Source: JAICYJ01 sp963737445 (GTDB lineage: Bacteria > Actinomycetota > Thermoleophilia > Gaiellales > JAICJC01). From it: a DNA stretch of 64,000 bases. Numbering within the stretch: position 1 is the first letter of the stretch; every line of letters begins with the position of its first letter. The position numbers and the translations under genes were made by a program. Of the stretch, positions 1 to 7,201 are shown piece by piece. The notes beneath the pieces are model-generated. The model was not told the DNA's origin. It saw only the letters and a list, made by a program, of their open reading frames with translations, and made no database searches. Location: assembly GCA_963737445.1 (NCBI GenBank), contig CAVTSO010000013.1:42207-106206 (forward strand), read 5' to 3'.

Positions 1-390
1 CGCCCACACGGTCGCGTAGGGAATCGGCATGCCGGTTCGCGCGTCGGTCAGCATAACCATCAGGTGCATGCTGGCCTTCGCGGCGGGGTGGATCGTCCGC
101 TCCGACGTCCCGGTCACGACCACGAACGTCGCCGGCGCGGTCGCCCGCGCCTGGATGCGCATGCCCTGCCATACCGCCTGGCCAAGCGGGACGATCGGCA
201 TGGCCGACATCCCATTCGAGCCGCCGGCGCTCGACCCGACACCGGACATGCCGGACATGCCGGACATGCCAGCGTTGCCGGATGAGCCCAGCGACGTGTT
301 CCCGGCCGCCGCGCCGCTGCTGCCACATCCTGCGGACAGCGCAAACAGCACCGCCACGCACACTTCCCACCGCACGTCATTCCACCGCAT
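1..390 (-). CDS. Partial secreted lipoprotein, Tp34/P19 (Iron_transport)-like
   Basis: This gene runs off the left edge, so only the N-terminal 130 residues are visible. The ATG at 390 follows an AGGT-type ribosome site. The protein starts with a short positively charged, hydrophobic signal ending in the lipobox LSAGC, so it should be lipid-anchored outside the membrane. A low-complexity Gly/Ser/Met linker follows, with three tandem MSG units encoded by a 9-bp DNA repeat near 240-268. The folded part begins around residue 70 and contains HLMVMLTDARTGMPIPYATV, which resembles the beta-sandwich of Tp34/P19-type periplasmic metal (iron/copper) proteins. The Met-rich linker would fit metal handling. 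The membrane protein upstream on the same strand may belong with it. The family call rests on a short match; the lipoprotein call is firmer. Confidence 0.6.
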   Translation of the reverse strand, partial: MRWNDVRWEVCVAVLFALSAGCGSSGAAAGNTSLGSSGNAGMSGMSGMSGVGSSAGGSNGMSAMPIVPLGQAVWQGMRIQARATAPATFVVVTGTSERTIHPAAKASMHLMVMLTDARTGMPIPYATVWA

Positions 391-492
391 CGCTCGACCT
401 TTCGCTCGGCCTGGTGTCGATCACGTGGCGCGAATCGCCCAACTCCGGACACGACCGTGTATCCGGCCGGCCGTCGCAGGGAAACGCGTGAC

Positions 493-1071
493 CTACAAGG
501 AGGGCAGTGGCACCGGCGGGGCACGGCTGCGCGGCCCCCCAGCGGGTGGTCGCAGCCGGGGCTCGTGAAGACAGGGTGCGCGGCGCGCCGCGCGGGCGCC
601 TAGGAGCAGCGCCAGGGCGCGGGCGACGGCCTGCGCGACCGCATCTGCAGCCCCGCCCACGATCCGTCCGACCAGCGCGACGACAAGCGCACCGGCGATC
701 GCCAGCAGCAGGTGAAGCGCGAGGCTGCCCGACGACCCGGTGTGCGCCGACACCCCCGCCGATAGCAACGCTACGTGCGCACAGGCCTGGCAGGCCAGCA
801 TGACCCCGACCAGCGCCGAGAACCGGATCTCCTCTGCGACATCCGCCGGGCCGGCCGAGAGCGCCCGCTCGACGTCCACGACGCTTCGCCACAAAGTGAC
901 CGCAAACCACAGCGCGACCATGAGTGCTGCCAGTGCGAGTACCGCGCCGACCGCCGCCGCCGCCAGCCATCTGCGGTCGACGATACCGGCCGGCCCAGCA
1001 TGAGCGAACACAGCCCCGACCGCCGACAGCCCCACGATCGCGCCCGCCTGAACGACCCTTATAAGTCGCAT
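493..1071 (-). CDS. Four-helix integral membrane protein of unknown function
   Basis: About 192 residues if the ATG at 1071 (MRLIRVVQAGAIVG) is used. An in-frame upstream extension exists but has no membrane-protein character. There are four hydrophobic segments: residues about 5-25, 33-57, 85-105 and 118-140. The C-terminal tail is basic and rich in Arg/Pro. No catalytic motif is visible and I do not recognise the family. It lies 102 bp upstream of the lipoprotein gene on the same strand, so the two may be co-transcribed. The arrangement is reminiscent of small membrane proteins next to metal-handling lipoproteins, but that is only inference. Confidence 0.55.
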   Translation of the reverse strand: MRLIRVVQAGAIVGLSAVGAVFAHAGPAGIVDRRWLAAAAVGAVLALAALMVALWFAVTLWRSVVDVERALSAGPADVAEEIRFSALVGVMLACQACAHVALLSAGVSAHTGSSGSLALHLLLAIAGALVVALVGRIVGGAADAVAQAVARALALLLGARAARRAPCLHEPRLRPPAGGPRSRAPPVPLPSL

Positions 1072-1239
1072 CACGACGCAGTATGCCACGGGTTCACAGG
1101 CCCTCCAAGGTGGGAGCAGAGGCATGGCCGGTCGGTCGCCGGCTCCGGTAACCGCGCTGAGCGCGGCACCGCCCATCGTCAACTCGTTTACTTTCCATGC
1201 GTTCACGACTGAAGGGTTCGTGCGTGTCGTCCGGGGAAG

Positions 1240-1312
1240 TACCCCCAACGGGATTCGAACCCGTGTTGCCGCCTTGAAAGGGCGGAGGCCTAGGCCGCTA
1301 GCCGATGGGGGC
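1240..1312 (-). tRNA. tRNA-Glu (anticodon TTC)
   Basis: On the minus strand the sequence folds as a cloverleaf. The acceptor arm is GCCCCCA paired with TGGGGGT, with a G:U closing pair. The anticodon stem is CCGCC/GGCGG around loop CTTTCAA, and the T arm carries GGTTCGAATCC. The anticodon TTC reads GAA/GAG. The discriminator base is A. No CCA is encoded. Confidence 0.96.
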
Positions 1313-1353
1313 GCGGCTCGCAGGATACGCCAGCCTGGGATCGCCGCGGATGG

Positions 1354-1539
1354 TCAGGCCGCGGGGACGGAGCCCGACGCGGCGCGGGCCAGCATCGCTT
1401 GGAGCTGGTCCCAGGCGGCCTCTTCGACCGCGGAGTACTCCTCCGGGCCGGCATGTCGGATCGTGTCGAGGTATCGCTGCCAGGCCGCCTCGGGAGCGAC
1501 CGGGAAATACCTCAGCGTGTCGAGTGTCTTCTGGTTCAT
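1354..1539 (-). CDS. Small acidic protein of unknown function (61 aa)
   Basis: A 61-residue protein starting at the ATG at 1539, preceded by GGAGG at good spacing. An upstream in-frame GTG at 1551 lies within that ribosome site and is unlikely to be the start. The sequence begins MNQKTLDTLRYFPVAPEAAW and appears mostly helical, without membrane or signal segments. I do not recognise a family. It sits alone between two tRNA genes. The strong ribosome site and normal codon use support a real gene, but function is unknown. Confidence 0.6.
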   Translation of the reverse strand: MNQKTLDTLRYFPVAPEAAWQRYLDTIRHAGPEEYSAVEEAAWDQLQAMLARAASGSVPAA

Positions 1540-1636
1540 GGTTGCCTCCACTCGATACTACGGACGCGAGCGGCCGTCGGTTCGGTTCCCGCCGCCGCGG
1601 CACGGCCGTCGCCGGCCGGGCCGTACAATCGCCGTG

Positions 1637-1709
1637 GGGCCGTTAGCTCAGCTGGTAGAGCAGGGGACTTTTAATCCCAAGGTCGCAGGTTCGATCCCTG
1701 CACGGCCCA
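1637..1709 (+). tRNA. tRNA-Lys (anticodon TTT)
   Basis: A complete 73-base cloverleaf. The acceptor arm is GGGCCGT paired with ACGGCCC, the D arm is AGCTCAGCTGGTAGAGC, the anticodon loop is CTTTTAA (TTT) and the T arm contains GGTTCGATCCC. The discriminator base is A and no CCA is encoded. Confidence 0.97.
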
Positions 1710-1803
1710 TTTCCCCGCCCGATCAGGTCGAGGCGTAGAGTCCGCGGCACCGCGCGGGTCCGGCGCGGAGGCCACCACGGCCGACCCTCCCATACGAACC
1801 GGG

Positions 1804-3240
1804 TTGAACAGCTTGAGTGACGACCCTTTCCTCCGGTCATCTTTCCCGCGTAGTCCGAGCGCCGGTGGGCTGCGACCCGGACGATTGGTCTGGGTTCCTG
1901 TGCTCGTCGCGATGCTCGCGCAGGTGCTGTCCGCGGCTGCTGCCGCTGGGCCCGACCCTGCCGCTACACCGCCGGTGAGTCCGATCCGACACATCGTCGT
2001 CATCCTGCAGGAGAACCACAGCTTCGACAATCTTCTCGGCGGCTGGTGTCACCGGCACCACCGCTGTGATGGCGTTGTGCGAGGGGAGCTCTCGAACGGG
2101 AAGCTGATTCCGTTGCGTGAGCCGGCGGATCGGGTCAGCCTCGTGAATCACGGTAACCGGGCGCATCGGCGCTCCTGGGACAAGGGGGCGATGGACGGGT
2201 TCGATCGAGTGCCGGGTTGCGGTGCAGCGCAACGCTTCCGCTGCTACGTCCAGTATCTCCCGCGCGACATTCCGAACTTCGCCCGCCTGGCTCGGCATTT
2301 TGTGGTGGCCGACCGTGTCTTCGAGTCGGACGGCATCCCGAGCTGGGGGTCGCATCTCGAGCTCGCCACGGGCGGGGACCTGGACGGTTTCACCGGGCGA
2401 AATCCGGTGCACGTTCCCGGCATACCGCGCAACGGGTGGGGCTGCGATTCGCTGTTGGACGCGCGTTGGCGACCCGCACCGGGGGCCCCCATACAGTCGG
2501 AACCATCCTGCATCCCCGATCGAGCAGGCAATGGGCCATACCGCCCGAGTCCCGTGCAGTGGGTCCCGACGATCATGGATCGGCTCGCCGCTGCCTCGGA
2601 CAGTTGGAAGCTGTACACGGTGCTGCCGAGCATGGCATCGCAGGGCCTCCCGATCGGCGGGTACGGCTGGGCGATCTGTCCGACGTTCGCTGATTGTTTG
2701 TACACCGGCCAGGCTGCGAACGACGTGCCACTGTTCGACGTCCTCCAGGATGCGTCGGCCGGCACCTTGCCGAACTTCGCCATTGTCACCCCGACGTCCA
2801 AGCTCTCTCAACACAACGGCTACTCGATGCTCAATGGCGACAACTACGTCGGCCAGATCATGTCCGCACTCATGGACGGCCCTGAATGGGACTCCACCGC
2901 CGTCATCATCACCTACGACGACTACGGCGGCTTCTACGACCATGTGCCATCTCCAGATGGAACCGACGCGATCAGGCTGCCGTTCATCATCGTCTCGCCC
3001 TGGGCAAAGCCCGGGTACACCGATCACTCATACGGATCACTGGACAGCATTGATGCCTTCGTCGAGCACACGTTCGGCCTTCAGCCGCTGACTGCGCGCG
3101 ATGCCACCGCCTACAACCTCCACCACGCCTTCGACTTCGCACAATCGCCACAGCCGGCCGTGCCGATGACACGGACGCCCGTCCCGAGAGCTGAACTCCG
3201 CGCCATCCGGCGCCACCCGCCGCCGGCAGACGTCACCTAA
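1804..3240 (+). CDS. Secreted phosphoesterase (phospholipase C / acid phosphatase family)
   Basis: A 478-residue protein of the alkaline-phosphatase-like phosphoesterase family (PF04185), which hydrolyses phosphate esters such as phospholipids outside the cell. A hydrophobic signal (about residues 27-48, VWVPVLVAMLAQVLSAAAAA) suggests export. Family motifs are clear: HIVVILQENHSFDN near residue 62 (metal site plus nucleophile region), SDGIPSWGSHL near 179, VIITYDDYGGFYDHV near 365 (metal-binding Asp/His) and LPFIIVSPWAKPG near 395. Length fits the family. The open frame begins with a TTG at 1804 and has no strong ribosome site; other in-frame TTG/GTG/ATG starts lie before the signal core, so the start is uncertain. 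It appears monocistronic, with a stem-loop directly after the stop. Substrate cannot be told from sequence. Confidence 0.9.
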   Translation: MNSLSDDPFLRSSFPRSPSAGGLRPGRLVWVPVLVAMLAQVLSAAAAAGPDPAATPPVSPIRHIVVILQENHSFDNLLGGWCHRHHRCDGVVRGELSNGKLIPLREPADRVSLVNHGNRAHRRSWDKGAMDGFDRVPGCGAAQRFRCYVQYLPRDIPNFARLARHFVVADRVFESDGIPSWGSHLELATGGDLDGFTGRNPVHVPGIPRNGWGCDSLLDARWRPAPGAPIQSEPSCIPDRAGNGPYRPSPVQWVPTIMDRLAAASDSWKLYTVLPSMASQGLPIGGYGWAICPTFADCLYTGQAANDVPLFDVLQDASAGTLPNFAIVTPTSKLSQHNGYSMLNGDNYVGQIMSALMDGPEWDSTAVIITYDDYGGFYDHVPSPDGTDAIRLPFIIVSPWAKPGYTDHSYGSLDSIDAFVEHTFGLQPLTARDATAYNLHHAFDFAQSPQPAVPMTRTPVPRAELRAIRRHPPPADVT

Positions 3241-3285
3241 GGCGGGCACGACCGGCCCGCGGGCTGGGGACTGTCGGTGCCCGCC
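3241..3285 (+). terminator. Stem-loop directly after the phosphoesterase stop
   Basis: Perfect 9-bp arms GGCGGGCAC (3241-3249) and GTGCCCGCC (3277-3285) begin on the first base after the TAA. The loop holds a second small palindrome, GCCCGCGGGC (3255-3264). There is no T-tract, so if it terminates transcription it is of the U-less type seen in high-GC actinobacteria. Confidence 0.5.
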
Positions 3286-3319
3286 GCCAGCTTGAGCGTC
3301 GACGGCGTGGTCGTGGTAA

Positions 3320-3457
3320 GCCGCAGCGGCTGCGGAACGCACCCAGAGGATCGAGCAGGTGCGCCTCGGCCCCACCAGCGGCCTCGTCGGCGGCTCGGCC
3401 GGTGTTCTGTACTTCGACGACTTCGTCTCCACCCGCACCGCCACCATCGGACCCTGA
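3320..3457 (+). pseudogene. Orphan C-terminal remnant of a LamG/concanavalin-like secreted protein
   Basis: One frame reads about 45 codons to a TGA at 3455-3457. It includes RIEQVRLGPTSGLVGGSAG and then VLYFDDFVSTRTATIGP. That pattern, a strand, a Gly/Ser turn, then YFDDFVS and a terminal TATIGP, is what I expect at the extreme C-terminus of LamG-type beta-sandwich domains in secreted actinobacterial proteins. A stop codon (TAA at 3317) lies just upstream in the frame and no start codon or ribosome site is present, so it is not an intact gene. It fills most of the 311-bp gap before the ferritin-like gene. The match is by recognition only. Confidence 0.45.
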
Positions 3458-3551
3458 CCGCAGCGATCGGGAGAACCGATCCCGCCCCGCTTCCGAATGG
3501 GCACGCAAACCGGCGGCAGATGCCGCCCGCAGCCCTCAGAAAGGGGTCACG

Positions 3552-4340
3552 ATGACAGACATGATGGATCGGACGCTGACGCGAGCGTCACTAATCCGAG
3601 GCGGCGCCGCCGCGGGTGTCGGGCTCGCGGTGGGTGGCCTCACGGGTGTGGCGCCGTCGTTTGCGTCGGGAGCCACCCAGGGCGACGTCGACATCCTGAT
3701 CGCCGCCGAGATCGCCGAGGCACTGGCGGTCACGACGTACTCCAACATCATCTTCAACGCGCCATTCTTCACGCGCCTTGCGGACGACGATCAGGGGTAT
3801 CTGCGGGCGGCACGCCAGGAGGAAATGTCGCATTACCTGCTGGAGAAGTCGGCAACCGGCAAGGACTCGCCGTACACCGCGTTCTTCTATCCGCACCACA
3901 TGTTCCACAACGCCCGCGTGACGCTCAACACGCTGGTCTCGCTGGAGGACGCCTTCATCGCCGCCTACCTGGTCGGCGTCCGTGACTTCTCGAGTGCCGA
4001 CCTGCGCGTGACCGCCGCTCGCATCATGGGGATCGAGAGCGACCATCGCACGCTGGCACGCGTCGTCGCACCCGGCGTCGCGCCCAGGGACCGGGGCCCG
4101 ATCGAGCGTGTGAAGGGCATCCAGGGCGTCCGCGAGTCCGTCGACCCGCCCAACAACAACGGCTACGAGCGCACGCTCGGCCTCACCAACATCAGCCAGG
4201 CCGTCCACGCGCTGCTCCCGTTCGTCGATGCCTCGGCCGCGGCCAAGGCCGGGTTCAACACCCGGACGGCGTTCAAGTTCCATCCGTTCACGCCCCACCT
4301 GCCCACCCAGCTGGGCGCGTTCCACAGCTTCGCCGGTTGA
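3552..4340 (+). CDS. Secreted ferritin-like domain protein
   Basis: A 262-residue protein with the ferritin-like four-helix fold (Ferritin_2 type). The ATG at 3552 follows AGAAAGGGG. The N-terminus (RTLTRASLIRGGAAAGVGLA) looks like a Tat-type export signal, but the usual RR pair is RA, so export route is uncertain. After cleavage near residue 38, the domain shows repeated carboxylate/His helices: EIAEALAVTTYSNIIF, RAARQEEMSHYLLEK (ExxH-like pair), SLEDAFIAAYLVG and IMGIESDHRTLARV (ExxH). Those positions match a di-metal site. Such proteins are common in actinobacteria and their role is unclear; iron or oxidative-stress handling is the usual guess. It converges on the next gene, with a shared stem-loop between. 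Confidence 0.85.
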   Translation: MTDMMDRTLTRASLIRGGAAAGVGLAVGGLTGVAPSFASGATQGDVDILIAAEIAEALAVTTYSNIIFNAPFFTRLADDDQGYLRAARQEEMSHYLLEKSATGKDSPYTAFFYPHHMFHNARVTLNTLVSLEDAFIAAYLVGVRDFSSADLRVTAARIMGIESDHRTLARVVAPGVAPRDRGPIERVKGIQGVRESVDPPNNNGYERTLGLTNISQAVHALLPFVDASAAAKAGFNTRTAFKFHPFTPHLPTQLGAFHSFAG

Positions 4341-4351
4341 CCCCAGACGGT

Positions 4352-4389
4352 GCCGCGGCACGGAGCCTGACACCGTTCCGTGCCGCGGC
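4352..4389. terminator. Bidirectional stem-loop between convergent genes
   Basis: Perfect 13-bp inverted repeat GCCGCGGCACGGA (4352-4364) and TCCGTGCCGCGGC (4377-4389) with a 12-base loop, placed between the stops of the ferritin-like gene (+) and the deacetylase-like gene (-). No T-tract on either side. Position and symmetry suggest a shared transcription terminator. Confidence 0.65.
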
Positions 4390-4401
4390 CCGTCGTTTCG
4401 G

Positions 4402-5655
4402 TCAGGGCATCGGCGGCCGGTAGTTCGTCCGGCCCCAGGCGCGGGCTACCGTCTTGGGATCGCTCACGCGCACGTAAGACGGGATCGCGTTCAGGATCCG
4501 CCGGTAGTCGTTCCAGCAGTACCGCTCCGCATCATCCGTCCAGTGATCCTTCCAGTGACGCGCGTTGCAGCGCCACTGCCCCTTGCGGTCGCCGGTCACG
4601 AACACGTAGCTCTGCAGCGTCAGCCACTGGTTCGGTGCCAGCCGTTGCAGCGTCTGGATCAGCGCGACCGGCGAATGGTAGGTGGTCGCGGTTTGCAGCT
4701 TCGAGCACGGCAGAGCCGGGTCGTTGCAGCGGCCGCCGCCAACCCCGGTGGTTCGTTGCCAGTGGGGAAATACCATCGCCTGTGCTCGCGTCGTGGGGCC
4801 GCCCGCGTAGCGCCTGCCGAACGCGAAGCACTTGGAGACGACGTCGGTCTCGACCTCTCCGCTCCACTTGTTGTCCGGGTAGGCGAACAACCCGTCCCCG
4901 CTCCAATGCCCGTGGCGCTCGAGATCGAGGAGGCTGCCGCAGGTCTCCGACCACCGCTGCTTCGGCGTCATCGAAGCAAGATTGGTTGCGAACGAACGGC
5001 CGTGCGACACGAACTTCCAGCCGTAGCGGTCGCGCAGCCGTGCCAGATCGGCCCACGACCCCGTCAGTGTCCGTTTGTAGTGCACGCAGGCGCGGGTCGC
5101 GGCGCGTGTGATGCCGGTCTCGACCGAGCCGGTGGCGGCAATGCCGCGGCGCGCCAGCGCGGGTGCCACCTGCGTGATCAGGTTGACGGAGCCGGTGCGG
5201 TCGGGCCGGCAGTCCGAGGCGTTCATGATCTCCGACCGTGAGAACAGCAGGGTCAGAAACGGCGTCGCTGGGGACGGACGCTGGACGGCGTCGGCGTCGA
5301 ACACCAGGCGAAACCGTGAGTGCCCGGTCGCCGCGCGCACCCGCAGCCGGTAGCGGCCGGGCCGGGCCGAGCGCAGCATCAGGTGCTTGGGGTGGGCACG
5401 GCTGACGGCCCGCGCCACCGGCACCCACGTGCCGCTGCGGGTGTGCCTGGCCAGGTACAGCCGCAGGTTGGCGTCTGCGTTCAGCCAGTGCAGCGTGGCC
5501 GTGATGTCTCGCGTGCGCTGTGTATGGAACACGGTGTCGGCCCGGCGCGGTGCGAGCACGGCGGTCGAGTCCACGCGGCCCGTAATCGTCTGCGCCTGGG
5601 CGATGCCGGTCCACGCACAGAACAGAACGAGCGCCGCGGCCAACGTGCGTCTCAT
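4402..5655 (-). CDS. Secreted protein with beta-sandwich and polysaccharide-deacetylase-like domain
   Basis: 417 residues from the ATG at 5655, which has AGGAGA five bases upstream; longer in-frame versions lack a ribosome site. A signal peptide covers residues 1-21 (MRRTLAAALVLFCAWTGIAQA). Residues about 25-135 look like a pre-peptidase-type beta-sandwich (DITATLHWLNADANLRLYL, GRYRLRVRAATG). Residues about 140-400 look like a divergent NodB-type barrel with TLLFSRSEIMN, KFVSHGRSFATN and FAYPDNKWSG. Canonical deacetylase metal motifs are not obvious, so activity is doubtful; a carbohydrate-related extracellular role is inference. Several paired Cys in the C-terminal part may form disulfides. 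A degenerate fragment of a paralogue lies at 47.07-47.20 kb. Confidence 0.65.
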   Translation of the reverse strand: MRRTLAAALVLFCAWTGIAQAQTITGRVDSTAVLAPRRADTVFHTQRTRDITATLHWLNADANLRLYLARHTRSGTWVPVARAVSRAHPKHLMLRSARPGRYRLRVRAATGHSRFRLVFDADAVQRPSPATPFLTLLFSRSEIMNASDCRPDRTGSVNLITQVAPALARRGIAATGSVETGITRAATRACVHYKRTLTGSWADLARLRDRYGWKFVSHGRSFATNLASMTPKQRWSETCGSLLDLERHGHWSGDGLFAYPDNKWSGEVETDVVSKCFAFGRRYAGGPTTRAQAMVFPHWQRTTGVGGGRCNDPALPCSKLQTATTYHSPVALIQTLQRLAPNQWLTLQSYVFVTGDRKGQWRCNARHWKDHWTDDAERYCWNDYRRILNAIPSYVRVSDPKTVARAWGRTNYRPPMP

Positions 5656-5760
5656 GCCTTCTCCTGGGTTCAGCTGTTCGAGCGGGGACACGGAGCGGCC
5701 CGCCACGGATGTCCACCCGACGCTAGCAAGACCGCGCGCGCCAGTAAACGGTAAAGATCG

Positions 5761-6504
5761 CTATTTCCGGGAATCGCGTTCGCCGACCATCAGCTGCTCG
5801 AGCCGCCTGGCCATCCGCGGCCCCGCGGCCGAGTCCTCGTGCTTGAAGTAGCAGTAGACGTCGCTGCCGTCGTCCAGCGCAGCCTGGATCCGCCCGGCCC
5901 ACACGTCGAGCTCGGAGTCGCTGTAGGCAGCGCGTCGCAGTCGCAGGTATCCGAACGGCTGCCACACCAGCTCGTCCCCGCGGGCAGCGGCGTCGTCTGT
6001 GTCGGCAACACAGCGTGCTATCTGCCGCTCGGCCAGGAATGGCCAGGCTGCACGCCAGCTGGGGTGGCGGAACTCCATCACCGCCCCGATCCCCGGCGGC
6101 AGCCCGTCGGCGAGCGCCGCCAGCAGCGGCTCGTCGTACTCCACGGTCGGCGGGCACTGGAACAGGACCGGTCCCAGCCGGTCTCCGAGCACGGCCGCCT
6201 CGTTCATGAACGCGCGCACCTCCCCGGCCACGCCGCGCAGCCGTCGCACGTGCGTGATCCGCTGATTGGCCTTGAGGGTGAACCGAAACCCTTCCGGCGT
6301 CTGCTGGAGCCACGAGGTGAGCACCTTCTGCGACGGAAACTTGCGGAACGTGTAGTTGATCTCGACCGACCGAAAGATCGTTGCATAGTACGACAACATG
6401 CGCGAGGCGGGCAGACCCTCCGGGTAGAAGACGCCGTGGCGCCACTCGTCGTACCCGAACCCGGAGGTGCCGAGGTAGAGCGTTCCGGCCATGGCTGGCA
6501 TCAT
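5761..6504 (-). CDS. DUF72 family TIM-barrel protein
   Basis: 247 residues starting MMPAMAGTLYLGTSGFGYDE; the ATG pair at 6504 follows GGTGGG and a further ATG lies at 6492. It is a full-length DUF72 (YecE-like) protein: LYLGTSGFGYDEWRHGVFYP near the N-terminus, EINYTFRKFPS, FRFTLKANQRITH, LGPVLFQCPPT, VMEFRHPSW and a terminal VYCYFKHED are all typical family blocks. The fold is a TIM barrel. The biochemical role of the family is not established. It is divergent from the alpha/beta hydrolase gene, whose GTG start lies 8 bp away, so their promoters must overlap each other's coding sequence. Confidence 0.92.
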   Translation of the reverse strand: MMPAMAGTLYLGTSGFGYDEWRHGVFYPEGLPASRMLSYYATIFRSVEINYTFRKFPSQKVLTSWLQQTPEGFRFTLKANQRITHVRRLRGVAGEVRAFMNEAAVLGDRLGPVLFQCPPTVEYDEPLLAALADGLPPGIGAVMEFRHPSWRAAWPFLAERQIARCVADTDDAAARGDELVWQPFGYLRLRRAAYSDSELDVWAGRIQAALDDGSDVYCYFKHEDSAAGPRMARRLEQLMVGERDSRK

Positions 6505-6512
6505 CCCACCCC

Positions 6513-7157
6513 GTGGCCGCCGATCACGATCATGAGCTGACGCTGCACCCGGCCGGAGCGACGGCGATGCTGGTGCTCGGGCACGGCGCCGGATCGTCGA
6601 TGACGTCGCCGTTCCTGACCGGGTTCAGCGAGCAGATCGCCGAGCTGGGCGTGGCCACGCACCGCTTCGACTTCCCCTACATGCGGGCCGGTCGCCGGGC
6701 GCCCGACCGCGCGCCGGTGCTGATCGAGGCCTACCGGGAGGCGTGGTCGCGGGCGGTCGAGCTGGCGGCGGGGCTGCCGGTGTTCGCGGGCGGGCGCTCG
6801 ATGGGCGGTCGCATCGCGTCGATGGCGGCAGCCGAGGGCATGCCTGCCGCAGGGCTCGTGTTCCTGGCCTACCCGCTGCATCCGCCCGGCCGGCCCGAGA
6901 AGATCCGCGATGAGCACCTGTACGGCCTGCGGATGCCGATGCTGTTCCTCCAGGGCACCCGCGACAGCTTCGCGCAGCCGGCCTTGCTGACCGAGGTGCT
7001 GGAGCGCCTGGGCTCGCGTGCCGAGCTCGTCTCGATAGAGGGCGGCGACCACTCGTTCGCCCGGGCCGGCGCCAGCCGCGACGGGCGCCGCATCGGAGCG
7101 TCGCTGGCGCTGCTCGCCGCCGCCTTCGTGGAGCGCGTGGTGGCCGGCTCGGGCTGA
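6513..7157 (+). CDS. Alpha/beta hydrolase (Tex30/KANL3-type dienelactone-hydrolase-like)
   Basis: 214 residues from a GTG at 6513. The reading frame is open further upstream, but that part is antisense to the DUF72 gene. Hydrolase elements are present in order: oxyanion region VLGHGAGSSM (about residue 27), nucleophile elbow GGRSMGGRIAS (about 95-105), acid in LQGTRDSFAQP (about 150), and catalytic His in GGDHSF (about 180). Small hydrolases of this group are widespread and usually of unknown substrate. It is followed after 44 bp by the methyltransferase gene, but there is no functional link I can see. Confidence 0.87.
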   Translation: MAADHDHELTLHPAGATAMLVLGHGAGSSMTSPFLTGFSEQIAELGVATHRFDFPYMRAGRRAPDRAPVLIEAYREAWSRAVELAAGLPVFAGGRSMGGRIASMAAAEGMPAAGLVFLAYPLHPPGRPEKIRDEHLYGLRMPMLFLQGTRDSFAQPALLTEVLERLGSRAELVSIEGGDHSFARAGASRDGRRIGASLALLAAAFVERVVAGSG

Positions 7158-7201
7158 CGGCTACCGGCGGGCGTTCGCCAGGGCTGCGGTACAGTCGGCC
7201 G

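Noticed and set aside
240..268. Tandem 9-bp repeat, considered as a CRISPR-like or minisatellite array
   Set aside because: Only three units, in frame, encoding an MSG linker of a lipoprotein; no spacers.
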